A stretch of DNA of 64,000 nt from Niallia sp. Man26 (GCF_022049065.2 NZ_CP095746.1:62001-126000), one strand, 5' to 3'. Counted from the stretch's first letter, positions 35,390 to 43,742 are shown. The notes: generated by a model from the letters alone, not told the origin. Translations and numbers: made by a program.

Positions 35390-36970
35390 ATGAAAAAACA
35401 TCTTACTATACTATTGGTAGTTATTTTAAGTTTTCTAACAATAATACCAATCGGGATTAAAGCGGCTGAGTTAGAAAAAGCACAATGTACTATGACAATT
35501 GATGCTGCTAAAAATACACAAGCAAATCCAGCATCTGCATCGGGGGCTTGTAATGACCAAGTTTTTGGATATTATGCTCCAGATTCTAAAACTTATAATC
35601 TATTCGGGTTAATTCATGATACTGTTACAAAAAATGGACAAGTATTTACAATGGCTGTAATGGATGATAATCATGTGGAAGCAGACTTAACTGTCTACAT
35701 TAAAGATAGTAGTAAAGATGAAGAGGGATCTGATACAGATCTACCGACACTTTTTAAAATTAGGGTAACTAAGGATAATGCTGCTGTTCATACAAGCAAC
35801 AGTGGTAGTTCTAAAACCTACAAGCATTTGAAGTTAAATAACATTGTAGAAGTGGTAGAACAAAAAGGTACTTGGTATAAAATCAAAGATGGTTCAACTT
35901 ATGGTTGGATTTGGAATCAATATGTTTCAAAGGATTTGACGCCAGAAGTACCAACAGTTCTTTATAGCTTAAGAGTTACAAAGGACAATGCAGCTGTTCA
36001 TACAAGCAATAGTGGAAGTTCTAAAACGTACAAGCATTTGAACTTGAATGACATTGTAGAAGTGGTAGAGCAAAAAGGTACTTGGTATAAAATTAAAGAT
36101 GGTTCAACGTATGGTTGGATTTGGAACCAGTACGTATCAACTGATTTAACACCAGAAGTACCAACAGTTCTTTATAACTTAAGAGTGACAAAGGATAGTG
36201 CAGCTGTTCATACAAGTAATAGTGGCAGTTCTAAAACGTACAAGCATTTGAACCTGAATGACATTGTAGAAGTAGTAGAGCAAAAAGGTACTTGGTATAA
36301 AATTAAAGATGGTTCAACGTATGGTTGGATTTGGAATCAATATGTATCCACTGACTTAACACCAGAAGTACCATCAAAAGTACTTTATGAACTAAGAGTA
36401 ACTAAGGAAAAAGCTGCTGTTCATACGAGTAATAGTGGTAAATCCAAAACGTATAAACACCTTTATACAAACAATATTGTAGAGGTTGTAGAGAAAAAAG
36501 GTACTTGGTATAAAATTAAAGATGGAACAGGTTATGGTTGGATCTGGAACCAATATGTATCCACTAATCTAACACCACAATCATTGTACGATTTAAGAAT
36601 TGTAAAGGATAAAGCCGCTATACATACAAGTAATAGTGGAAAATCTAAAACATACAAGCATTTGTACAAAAATAATATTGTGGAAGTAGTAGAGAAAAAA
36701 GGTACTTGGTATAAGATCAAAGACGGATCAAGTTATGGCTGGGTTTGGAATCAATATGTATCCACTAACCTAACGCAAAATACACTATACAAGATGAAAG
36801 TAACAAAAGATAAAGCCGCTGTTCATACAAGTGACAGTGGAAAAGCAAAGACTTATAAGCATTTGGCTAAAAATAAAGTAGTAGAAGTAGTCGAGAAAAA
36901 GAACAACTGGTATAAAATCAAAGATGGTAAAAGCTTTGGTTGGATATATGGTAATTATGTAAAGAAATAA
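35390..36970 (+). CDS. Secreted protein with six SH3 repeats
   Basis: 526 residues. A signal peptide (KKHLTILLVVILSFLTIIPI, cut near IKAAE) is followed by about 95 residues of unique sequence with a Cys pair. Then come six tandem bacterial SH3 (SH3_3) repeats of about 65-68 residues, each with AAVHTSNSG, TYKHL, VEVVE, GTWYKIKDG, YGWIWNQYVS. Such domains bind cell-wall peptidoglycan. The first three repeats are nearly identical at the DNA level, showing recent amplification. There is no enzyme domain, so it may be a wall-binding surface or spore-coat-like protein. Start has AGAGGAA upstream. Confidence 0.8.
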   Translation: MKKHLTILLVVILSFLTIIPIGIKAAELEKAQCTMTIDAAKNTQANPASASGACNDQVFGYYAPDSKTYNLFGLIHDTVTKNGQVFTMAVMDDNHVEADLTVYIKDSSKDEEGSDTDLPTLFKIRVTKDNAAVHTSNSGSSKTYKHLKLNNIVEVVEQKGTWYKIKDGSTYGWIWNQYVSKDLTPEVPTVLYSLRVTKDNAAVHTSNSGSSKTYKHLNLNDIVEVVEQKGTWYKIKDGSTYGWIWNQYVSTDLTPEVPTVLYNLRVTKDSAAVHTSNSGSSKTYKHLNLNDIVEVVEQKGTWYKIKDGSTYGWIWNQYVSTDLTPEVPSKVLYELRVTKEKAAVHTSNSGKSKTYKHLYTNNIVEVVEKKGTWYKIKDGTGYGWIWNQYVSTNLTPQSLYDLRIVKDKAAIHTSNSGKSKTYKHLYKNNIVEVVEKKGTWYKIKDGSSYGWVWNQYVSTNLTQNTLYKMKVTKDKAAVHTSDSGKAKTYKHLAKNKVVEVVEKKNNWYKIKDGKSFGWIYGNYVKK

Positions 36971-37008
36971 CAAAAAGGGATAAATCACACTAGTGATTTA
37001 TCCCTTTT
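36971..37008 (+). terminator. Intrinsic terminator
   Basis: AAGGGATAAATCAC and GTGATTTATCCCTT form a perfect 14-bp stem followed by TTTTG. Confidence 0.9.
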
Positions 37009-37402
37009 TGTTATGAAAACGTAAAGAGCACGATGATATTGTGAAAATCTGCCGAAAATAATTTATTTTAAAGTAGAGTAGAAAAATACACATATATGCA
37101 TGCTAAATTAAATTATTCCACTCGAATAAAAAATGAACCATACCAATAGTAAGTGGATATATAAATCTGTTTAAAGCAAAATTCAACCACCATTGAGGAT
37201 TAATTGCTAAATCCTTACATCTATTCCCCTGGATATTTTCTAGTTTTCACACCAATTTTACCTGAATCTTATTTATCTTAAAACCAAAATCTAATTTGTA
37301 TACCTTCACCTGAATCTCCCATTTGAACAGGAGTATGTTCTCTTTAACCTAACATTCCTGGGTCTTTCATAAACAATCCCCTCTATACACTAATTTTACT
37401 GT
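37009..37402 (-). other. Decayed sequence between SH3 gene and regulator
   Basis: No intact ORF. On the minus strand, sequence from about 37370 leftward reads MKDPGMLG-stop-REHTPVQMGDSGEG and IQIRFWF, with several stops. ATTCAGGTGAA and ATTCAGGTAAA repeat 40 bp apart. It looks like a decayed gene, perhaps the one once regulated by the neighbouring Xre protein. Confidence 0.3.
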
Positions 37403-37765
37403 TTAATCTTCATTAGTTTGATTTTTATCCAATATAGATACTAAATTACTTACTAATTCATGGATTAGTATAAGCTCTTCCTGGGATCTTGAACTTAAAA
37501 GGTTCATATGTGTTGTTAACAAAACGTCCTTATTAATAATTTGTTCCGTTTCACTAATTGGTTTAAATAAATCTTTAGCTTCTATTTCTAATGCTTGCGT
37601 TATTTTATTTAATGTTCCAAGAGAAATATTTCTCTCTGCTCTTTCCACACCACCAATATAAGCGGAATGAATGTTGGCGATTTCAGCTAGTTTTTCTTGC
37701 GTATACCCTTTATTTAAGCGGAAGTATTTTATTCTTTCTCCGATTACTCTAACAAGATCATTCAT
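37403..37765 (-). CDS. Xre-family transcriptional regulator
   Basis: 120 residues from ATG 37765, with GGAGG upstream. Residues 8-65 form a helix-turn-helix of the Cro/CI type (ERIKYFRLNKGYTQEKLAEI, HSAYIGGVERAERNISLGTL). The C-terminal 50 residues are helical and probably dimerise. It is similar in size to SinR-like and phage-repressor-like regulators. The target is unknown; the decayed sequence next to it may be its former partner. Confidence 0.85.
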   Translation of the reverse strand: MNDLVRVIGERIKYFRLNKGYTQEKLAEIANIHSAYIGGVERAERNISLGTLNKITQALEIEAKDLFKPISETEQIINKDVLLTTHMNLLSSRSQEELILIHELVSNLVSILDKNQTNED

Positions 37766-38001
37766 TCTATACACCTCCTTATAAGAGTAAAAAAAGTTGG
37801 GAACTCTTAACAGTATCATATAAGTTAGTTTTATTAATAAATAATACTTATAAGTTATGTGTTTACCACATTTGGAAGTTTATGATAAAATTAATTATGA
37901 TTTTATAGTTAAATTTATAGTTAATTTTTACGTTTGTTTAAATGATGTTAAATTGATTTACTAACAAAAATTAGATTTACTCTAGAAGGAGAAAAAATTC
38001 C

Positions 38002-38133
38002 ATGGAGGAAAAATACTATTTTAAAAAGGCTCTTTTCGTAAGAATTGTTGCTTTCAATAAAGACAAGGATAAAATTTACTTTTTATGGTATTATTGTTAT
38101 AAAAGATATCCAGATTTCTATCCGAGTAAATGA
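38002..38133 (+). CDS. Small hypothetical protein (43 aa)
   Basis: ATG 38002 with AGAAGGAG upstream, reading MEEKYYFKKALFVRIVAFNK and on to YYCYKRYPDFYPSK. Aromatic-rich and basic. A good ribosome binding site supports it despite its length. It precedes the DinB gene by 12 bases and may be its leader or partner. Confidence 0.45.
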   Translation: MEEKYYFKKALFVRIVAFNKDKDKIYFLWYYCYKRYPDFYPSK

Positions 38134-38145
38134 GGTGCAAGTTCT

Positions 38146-38670
38146 ATGGAATTTAAGATTGAAAAATTAGATGGATTTAGCTCCCAAATAGGTCATCTTG
38201 TCTCGCAAATGAACTATGCTAGAAAAACGACTTTAGAAGCCGTAAATGGCTTAACGACTGCCGAATTAGACTATTTACCGAGCAAGGATAGTAATAGTAT
38301 CGGTGCCCTTTTATTGCATATGGCTGCTGTTGAAAAGGGGTTTCAAATAGAGATTTTTGATGGTCGGAAACCGAACGGACAAGAAATGGAAGAATGGGGT
38401 GCACCATACAGTCTTGGAGATAAAGGCAGGACACATATCAAAGGACATCCCTTAGAGTTTTATATAGCCAAACTAGAAGAAGTTAGAAATAGAACTTTTA
38501 AAGAATTCGCTAATCTAGATGATGTTTGGTTGTACGAAAACAGAATATGGGATAACCACCAATCTAACAACTATTTTATTTGGTTTCACGTATTTGAAGA
38601 TGAAATTAACCATAGAGGTCAAATAAGAATAATTAGAAAAATGTTGTCTCAGAATTCCTTAAATGAATAA
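38146..38670 (+). CDS. DinB-family metal-binding protein
   Basis: 174 residues, a four-helix bundle of the DinB/DUF664 type. Metal-binding His residues appear in ALLLHMAAVEKG, WFHVFEDE and INHRGQIRII. These proteins act as thiol- or metal-dependent transferases in Bacillus, but most have no assigned substrate. Start at ATG with GAGGTG upstream. A terminator closes the gene before the transposase. Confidence 0.85.
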   Translation: MEFKIEKLDGFSSQIGHLVSQMNYARKTTLEAVNGLTTAELDYLPSKDSNSIGALLLHMAAVEKGFQIEIFDGRKPNGQEMEEWGAPYSLGDKGRTHIKGHPLEFYIAKLEEVRNRTFKEFANLDDVWLYENRIWDNHQSNNYFIWFHVFEDEINHRGQIRIIRKMLSQNSLNE

Positions 38671-38675
38671 CAATT

Positions 38676-38706
38676 AAAGCCGTTCCTTAACAGAATGGCT
38701 TTTCTA
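38676..38706. terminator. Terminator after DinB gene
   Basis: AAAGCCGTTC and GAATGGCTTT pair around CTTAACA, followed by TCTATA. It lies at the 3' ends of two convergent genes. Confidence 0.7.
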
Positions 38707-39711
38707 TATCTCTCGTAAGAAATTCACAGTTATATTATTTGAGTTTTGACAAGAACTGAGGAGCATTTGGTTTATCTGTTCTTTTTCAGCCAACTTCTTG
38801 CTTTGTTGAAGGAAGCTGAACCAATAAAGGTAATTATCCAAATATTTTGTAGCCACTCCTTGAAATCTATCCATCCACCCCTTTAATCGTTTATGGTAGT
38901 TGTTCACGTTCTGCAAGTGGTAGATGCCTTTTTTGACATATCCCTCTTTGCTCAGATTGATGGGTTCGTGTTTTAGTGACTTGATAAGAGCGAATTTTTT
39001 GTAGTTGGTAGCTGTATCTGTGCACAACAAAGAAGACGGGTCAATATAACTTCCAATAACCGCGTCAATTTCTTCAGCTCTTACTCGACCAGTTCCAGCC
39101 TTCTGAGCAATGACCTGCCCACTTCGGTCCTGAGCGACCACAACAGCAATTTTAAGATTACTAATACCTCTCTTTTTATCTCTACCTCCACGTTTCTTAG
39201 GTTCCCTGTCCAAAGTTCTCCTCCCCTTTAGAGACTCTTTAAAAAAGGTTTCGTCGCTTTCGATAATCCCTTTCAACATTTGATATCCAATTGAACGCAG
39301 GGCGAAAAGGATTTTATGCCTCCAGTAAAATGCAGTAGAGATATGGATTTTTAACCTCTTTGCGATTTTCGGTAGAGTGTATCCTTCTACCATCATTTGA
39401 AAGTATTTAGCCCACTTACCAAGATATCGTGTCCCAGAAATCGGTGTATTAGAGAGGTCATTGAAGGACTTCCCGCAGTCACGACAGAGATACCTTTGTC
39501 TATCTCTGTACTTCCCATTACGCTTAACTTTCACACTTCCACAATGAATGCAACCTAAGCCCTCTTTAAAACGGGTTTCTCTAATTATTGTAAACGCATC
39601 TTTCATATCTGCATCATTATTATCTATGAAATCTTCTTTTAAAAGGTTAAAAAGTTGAATTTGCTCATCTTTAGTTAAATCCGAAAAATGGGCATAGATA
39701 TCTTTCATCAT
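38704..39711 (-). CDS. tnp: IS1595-family (ISXO2-like) transposase
   Basis: 335 residues. An N-terminal zinc ribbon (CIHCGSVKVKRNGKYR, YLCRDC) is followed by a DDE-type core as in the IS1595/ISXO2 group (IIESDETFFKESLKGRR, LCTDTATNY, a YHKRLKGWMDRFQGVATKYL region). The catalytic D, D and N/H set appears intact. Start at ATG 39711 or the ATG after it, with GGAGG upstream. I could not find clear terminal inverted repeats, so the exact element ends are uncertain; the right end is probably near 39745. Confidence 0.9.
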   Translation of the reverse strand: MMKDIYAHFSDLTKDEQIQLFNLLKEDFIDNNDADMKDAFTIIRETRFKEGLGCIHCGSVKVKRNGKYRDRQRYLCRDCGKSFNDLSNTPISGTRYLGKWAKYFQMMVEGYTLPKIAKRLKIHISTAFYWRHKILFALRSIGYQMLKGIIESDETFFKESLKGRRTLDREPKKRGGRDKKRGISNLKIAVVVAQDRSGQVIAQKAGTGRVRAEEIDAVIGSYIDPSSLLCTDTATNYKKFALIKSLKHEPINLSKEGYVKKGIYHLQNVNNYHKRLKGWMDRFQGVATKYLDNYLYWFSFLQQSKKLAEKEQINQMLLSSCQNSNNITVNFLREI

Positions 39712-39756
39712 AGAAAAACCGCCTCCTGAAAGAGTATTTTATCACCTCTTATAAAG

Positions 39757-40098
39757 ATGGTCAAAATAGCAACAATCTATGCGAAAACAGCCTTTAAAAA
39801 AGAAGAAAGAGAAATTGGGTTTAGAAAAAAGGTAAGAGTGAGGAAGACAGTTTATTTTCTACATGAGTTTAAAGATGGTTATCGTGTCGAGGTAAATAGA
39901 TTTTTCTATTCTAATGTAGTGGAGGTAAGTCTTATGTTAGGAGGAGGTAAATCTCAAGTCAAACAGTTTACAGCCGTTAGTGAAGCCTTACCAAATCCAA
40001 CAAAGGAAGAATTAGAATCACTGGTGAAGGAATATTGTACGAATGCAGCTACCCTTATTAATGAGGCAATCAAAAAAAGAGAAACCGAAGATTCATGA
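39757..40098 (+). CDS. Hypothetical protein next to IS1595 element
   Basis: 113 residues, basic N-terminus (IATIYAKTAFKKEEREIGFR), helical acidic C-terminus. No family recognised. There is no ribosome binding site before the ATG, and the transposase element lies just upstream, so the insertion may have removed the original promoter and start region. It may be truncated or silent. Confidence 0.45.
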   Translation: MVKIATIYAKTAFKKEEREIGFRKKVRVRKTVYFLHEFKDGYRVEVNRFFYSNVVEVSLMLGGGKSQVKQFTAVSEALPNPTKEELESLVKEYCTNAATLINEAIKKRETEDS

Positions 40099-40214
40099 TG
40101 TAATATAAAGTTAAGTGCTTATTTTATAAAAGTTACCTATTTTATTAGCGTGTTTATAAAAACGGTCTTCAAATGATATAATATACCCAAATATGATTAT
40201 TAAGGGTGAACTAA

Positions 40215-41189
40215 ATGGATGATAAACAGTACAGTAAAGAGCTGTCTACGAAGGAAGCGGCTGAACTGTTAAATGTTAAGGTAACAACAATTCATAAATA
40301 TGTTAAGGAAGGCAAACTTACTCCTTCGAATGAGGCGAGTTGGCATATAGATAATAGAAAATACTTTTATGAAGCAGATCTACTTCGTCTTAAGAAAGAA
40401 TTAGAAAAGCCAGGTTATACAACTGGTGATGTCGCAAAGATATTAAATTTACATACTGTCACTATTTCTCAATATGTAGCTAAAGGATTATTAAAAGCAG
40501 AAAAACACATATATAAAGGAAGAGAACTTAATTTCATAAGTAAAGAAGAATTTGATCGTTTCTCTAAAAAGTATCTAGGTAAAAAGCGTGCAGAAAAAAA
40601 GGAGTTTTATGATAAGGATTTAGAAACTGCATGGTTTCAACGCTTTGCTAACCAGGATGGTATGGAGGCAAGGATTTTAATAGAAGATTATGAACCTGTG
40701 CTGGTAACTAAATCAGGTTTAAGGATAACAATAAATGAAATAGAGGGTAACGGTTACTTACCACAAACACTTATTGTGGACCATGGTTATGTATCTAAAA
40801 AGGGATATGCTACATTCGCATTTTCTTATCAGGACAAGATTGACTACCCTCTCTATGATTTTATTGAAATTTGTTATAGTCACCTGGGGCCAAAAAATAT
40901 GAAATTAGGATTAGAAGAGTCTATATTAACTTTAGAAATAAAGCCATATGTATTTCCAGACAATTTGCTTAACGAAAAAATCGTTGACCTCTTAAATCTT
41001 CACCTTAAAGAGGGAAGTATTACTCCATCTCGTAAAGGTATATATATTGATAGTGATCATGAGATATTAACTTTTGCGGTACCCTCTTCTCTCAAGAAGA
41101 AAGTGAAACAAGCTTCTGATGAAAAAAATATAACGATGGAAGAACTTTTAGCAGACATTGTTTCTAATTATTTTAATGATGGAAATTAA
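40215..41189 (+). CDS. Regulator with two MerR/excisionase-type HTH domains
   Basis: 324 residues. Two helix-turn-helix units stand in tandem at the N-terminus: STKEAAELLNVKVTTIHKYV (about 10-50) and TTGDVAKILNLHTVTISQYV (about 70-110). A middle domain of about 150 residues has a beta-rich sensor-like character. The end (FAVPSSLKKKVKQASDEKNI) looks like a ribbon-helix-helix. The gene has a TATAAT box near 40184 and TAAGGGTG before the ATG. It may recognise two operator half-sites. A small gene follows 15 bp downstream. Target unknown. Confidence 0.7.
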   Translation: MDDKQYSKELSTKEAAELLNVKVTTIHKYVKEGKLTPSNEASWHIDNRKYFYEADLLRLKKELEKPGYTTGDVAKILNLHTVTISQYVAKGLLKAEKHIYKGRELNFISKEEFDRFSKKYLGKKRAEKKEFYDKDLETAWFQRFANQDGMEARILIEDYEPVLVTKSGLRITINEIEGNGYLPQTLIVDHGYVSKKGYATFAFSYQDKIDYPLYDFIEICYSHLGPKNMKLGLEESILTLEIKPYVFPDNLLNEKIVDLLNLHLKEGSITPSRKGIYIDSDHEILTFAVPSSLKKKVKQASDEKNITMEELLADIVSNYFNDGN

Positions 41190-41204
41190 GAAGGGGTGTA
41201 CGAA

Positions 41205-41363
41205 ATGGGAAAAATCTTTCCGTTTAAACCAAAGTACCAAGTTGTAGAATTTGGTGATCCGAAAGAGAAAAGAGATGCTCGAACAAAGGAATTACTACAA
41301 GAGTATGAAGAATTAAAAGAGAGGATAGAGAAGAGAAAAGCGAAATTTTTCATGTTCAAATAG
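41205..41363 (+). CDS. Small charged coiled-coil protein (52 aa)
   Basis: ATG 41205 with AAGGGGTG upstream, 15 bases after the HTH regulator, so likely in the same transcript. It reads MGKIFPFKPKYQVVEFGDPK and then a strongly charged helix (KELLQEYEELKERIEKRK). Too short for a domain call; perhaps a partner of the regulator. Confidence 0.5.
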   Translation: MGKIFPFKPKYQVVEFGDPKEKRDARTKELLQEYEELKERIEKRKAKFFMFK

Positions 41364-41424
41364 ATGAAGTAAGAAAAATATGGTAAGATGTATTGGTAAT
41401 ATTATTTTAAATTTCAATTTTTTA

Positions 41425-41542
41425 GCGATCCGTATGGATTAGCAGACTAACTAATAAACAAGAAGCCTTTGGGCCTAAAAAACAAATTTTGTATTTCATT
41501 TCGATGTATGCAAATTTTGTTTAGGCCTGAAGGCTTCTTTTT
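41425..41542 (+). ncRNA. Leader RNA family member F
   Basis: GCGATCC-GTAT-GGATT, AGCAG, ACTAATAAAC, AAGAAGCCTTTGGGCCTAAA pairing with TTTAGGCCTGAAGGCTTC and TTTTTG. The loop contains a further pair, CAAATTTTG with CAAATTTTG. It precedes a small ORF with two in-frame TGA codons (41568) and then the thermonuclease gene. Confidence 0.7.
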
Positions 41543-41567
41543 GTTTTTAAAAGGGGGCAAAAAAGAG

Positions 41568-41672
41568 ATGGATTTAGAGAGTTGATTATTAATTAAAGTG
41601 TACAGAGAGGCTTGAGGGATAAACAAAGAGAAAGAGGAAAAGGATCTGGATGTAGTTAAGATAATTAAATAA
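41568..41672 (+). pseudogene. Small ORF with two in-frame TGA codons
   Basis: ATG 41568 (AAGGGGG upstream) opens a frame of 34 codons that stays protein-like to TAA at 41670 but contains TGA at codons 6 and 16: MDLES-TGA-LLIKVYREA-TGA-GINKEKEEKDLDVVKIIK. If both TGA codons were once TGG, the peptide would be intact. It stands where the gene controlled by leader F should be. Confidence 0.4.
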
Positions 41673-41765
41673 AAAATGGATGAGAACACCTCGAATACAA
41701 CTTTTAGGTAAGTTTTAGTGGTATATTGGTGTTCTTTTATTTTTCTATATAGGAGTGGGACTTTA

Positions 41766-42479
41766 ATGAGAAATTTTAAAAATGTAATTATCGCCATATG
41801 TATGATTGTTTTGCTAAGTGGCTGTTCTTCTAGTGATCTAATGGATTATACAGATAGGAAAACATATGAAGTTGCAAAGGATTCAGCAAGTGAGAGTGGC
41901 TCATTCCTTGAAAATCTGATAAATGGCACAGAAGAAACACAAGAATCTACAATAGAAGAGATGCGAACGATGACCGTTGAACGGGTTATTGATGGTGATA
42001 CCGTTGTATTTCAAGATGGATCGAAAGCCCGCCTTTTATCCATTAACACTCCAGAGATTACAAAAGGGAAAAATGAACCTTACGGACAAGACGCACAAGC
42101 ATTTCTTTCACAGCTTGTGGAAGGGAAAGAGATACAAATTAAGAGTGATCCTAAGGCTGGTGAAACCGATAAATATGGAAGATTACTAGTCCATGCTTTT
42201 GTCGGTGGTAAGAGTATACAGTATTTACTTATAGCAGAAGGATTAGCTAAAGTTGCTTATCTTTATAATGATTATGAATATACGGATTTATATAAAGAAG
42301 CAGAGGAATTAGCGAAAAATAATAGCCTTAATATCTGGAGTATTTCAGGATATGCCGACAGTGAAGAGAATGTCTTTAATACAAATGTAGTAAAAGAATC
42401 AATCCTGGATGAAGCATCTACTACTGTAAAAAGTGTTCTAGATTACCTTAATCATGCTAAAAATCTTATGAAGAATTAG
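41766..42479 (+). CDS. Secreted lipoprotein thermonuclease (SNase)
   Basis: 237 residues from ATG 41766, with AGGAGTG upstream. A lipoprotein signal ends in LLSGC, so the enzyme is anchored at the outer side of the membrane. The staphylococcal-nuclease domain (about 70-195) has VIDGDTVVF, the active-site Arg in KARLLSINTPE and the second Arg in DKYGRLLVHAF. It degrades DNA or RNA outside the cell, for example incoming or released DNA. Similar to YncB-like and plasmid-borne conjugation-linked nucleases. A long C-terminal tail has no known role. Confidence 0.9.
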   Translation: MRNFKNVIIAICMIVLLSGCSSSDLMDYTDRKTYEVAKDSASESGSFLENLINGTEETQESTIEEMRTMTVERVIDGDTVVFQDGSKARLLSINTPEITKGKNEPYGQDAQAFLSQLVEGKEIQIKSDPKAGETDKYGRLLVHAFVGGKSIQYLLIAEGLAKVAYLYNDYEYTDLYKEAEELAKNNSLNIWSISGYADSEENVFNTNVVKESILDEASTTVKSVLDYLNHAKNLMKN

Positions 42480-42593
42480 GAAATGGTAAGACAGCCGCTC
42501 AGTTTAGAATGAGGAGATTGTATAGATAAAATATGGATTTACAGATATTAGGGGAACGGAGATAATACATACGAAGTTAGGAGAGGAACAATA

Positions 42594-42758
42594 TTGGAAG
42601 AGATCTTAGATCGCATAGAGAATGTTAGAAATGAGATGATTAATATAGGATTAAGCGAAGGTTTTAGGTCAGATAAAACACTTAAATTAAGTAAAAAATT
42701 AGATGATCTGATCCTGCAATATCAGAAATTAAATATAGGGGAAAAGCAAATCTCTTAA
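42594..42758 (+). CDS. Spo0E-like sporulation regulator
   Basis: 54 residues from TTG 42594, with TTAGGAGAGG upstream. The layout ILDRIENVRNEMINIGLSEG and TLKLSKKLDDLILQYQKL matches the Spo0E family: two short helices with an S-x-x-L-D signature (SKKLD here, SQELD in Spo0E). Family members dephosphorylate Spo0A~P and so delay sporulation. On a plasmid it could hold back sporulation of the host. The sequence is short, but the two-helix signature is convincing. Confidence 0.7.
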   Translation: MEEILDRIENVRNEMINIGLSEGFRSDKTLKLSKKLDDLILQYQKLNIGEKQIS

Positions 42759-42784
42759 GTTCAAAGAGAAAAATATAAAACTAG

Positions 42785-42813
42785 TTGGTAGTTAACGTAA
42801 AATATAGTAAAAT
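42785..42813 (+). promoter_or_regulatory. Promoter of leader RNA G
   Basis: TTGGTA, 17 bp, TAAAAT, about 38 bp before leader RNA G. The same TAAAAT -10 form precedes leader E. Confidence 0.45.
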
Positions 42814-42850
42814 AGAAAAGTATTTTACTTTTTCATTTTTACTTTTTTTT

Positions 42851-42960
42851 GCAATCTTTTTAGATTAGCAGGTTAACTAATAAACGTAGCAGCCTTTGGG
42901 CTAATAGACTCTTTATTTACTTTGCGTAAATATCGGGTTTATTATCTCAAAGGCTTTTTT
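42851..42960 (+). ncRNA. Leader RNA family member G
   Basis: GCAATCT-TTTT-AGATT, AGCAG, ACTAATAAAC, then AGCAGCCTTTGGGCTAATA pairing with TATTATCTCAAAGGCT and TTTTTTG. This is the closest match to member E. It ends 38 bases before the start of the DUF4257 gene. It is the clearest example of the family still joined to an intact gene. Confidence 0.75.
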
Positions 42961-42997
42961 GCGTTTATTGACAATTAAGCATAAAGAGGTGATAAGT

Positions 42998-43354
42998 TTG
43001 TTGGAAAATTTAGTTATTGCGGGTTGTATTGGCGGTTTTATGGGTTTGTTAACTCACGCGAAAAGAAACAATACTATTAAAAAACCAAGAAACCATAAAA
43101 CAACTTTTAACCCAGGTGTACTCTTAGACATTGGATTTGGTGCAGTTGTTGCAGTTGTTGCGATTTTATTTGCAGATCCTAATGGAATGGAGCGTATCTT
43201 TTTAACAGCAATTTTAGGCGGATATGCAGGGGAAAATGCAATTAATATGGTCGAGAAAGATAAAACATTAAAGAACAGCGAAGTTGTAAATTCACTTGTT
43301 TTAGAGGAGAACGAAGAATTACCACCAGCTAATAAAAAAAAGAAAGAACAATAA
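42998..43354 (+). CDS. DUF4257-family membrane protein
   Basis: 118 residues from TTG 42998 (GAGGTG 7 bases upstream; TTG 43001 is also possible). It begins ENLVIAGCIGGFMGLLTHAK, then a basic stretch, and continues with GVLLDIGFGAVVAVVAILFA, two to three membrane spans. This matches DUF4257, a small membrane protein family of Bacillus cereus-group genomes and plasmids of unknown function. It is the gene under leader RNA G. The acidic C-terminus ends in a Lys-rich tail. Confidence 0.7.
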   Translation: MLENLVIAGCIGGFMGLLTHAKRNNTIKKPRNHKTTFNPGVLLDIGFGAVVAVVAILFADPNGMERIFLTAILGGYAGENAINMVEKDKTLKNSEVVNSLVLEENEELPPANKKKKEQ

Positions 43355-43451
43355 AAATTGCTCCTTCTTCATATTTAGCAAAAGGTCATTTGTGGTATAA
43401 TATTAATAATTATATAGAACGTTGAGGCAAAAAGAGAAAGGAGAAATGACC

Positions 43452-43742
43452 ATGGTGCGCTTAAGGGATGTATTAACTGCTGAAGAAAAGCAAAGAGTAG
43501 ATGAATTGAAATTGCTTATTCTTGATGCTTTTAGTGATAAGGAAAGATATGTTTTAGGACAAGAAGTTAGAGAAATATTTGATACAGCGAAGGCTAGATA
43601 TTATGAAATGTTAAATGCTTCAGAAGAACAATCTGCAACAGTTGAATTTACAGCGAAGCGAAAAGAGTCTCTTGCATTTAAAATCAGTAATTTAAGAAAT
43701 AGAAGAAGGTTATCTAAACTTTCTAAGGTTGCATCTTTATAG
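43452..43742 (+). CDS. Small helical protein, copy 1 of tandem pair
   Basis: 96 residues from ATG 43452, chosen because GAAAGGAG lies upstream. Helical, charged; the C-terminal part ASEEQSATVEFTAKRKESLA, followed by FKISN and a basic RRRLSKLSKVASL tail, is nearly identical to copy 2. The basic tail could bind nucleic acid. No family recognised. The N-terminal half differs more between the copies. Confidence 0.6.
   Translation: MVRLRDVLTAEEKQRVDELKLLILDAFSDKERYVLGQEVREIFDTAKARYYEMLNASEEQSATVEFTAKRKESLAFKISNLRNRRRLSKLSKVASL

Noticed and set aside
41568..41672. TGA read as tryptophan
   Set aside because: All large genes here, including copA and the oxidase, use TGG for Trp and several genes end in TGA; simple decay is more likely.
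42959..43354. Start of DUF4257 gene at TTG 42959
   Set aside because: That codon lies in the T tract of leader RNA G; TTG 42998 has a good GAGGTG site.
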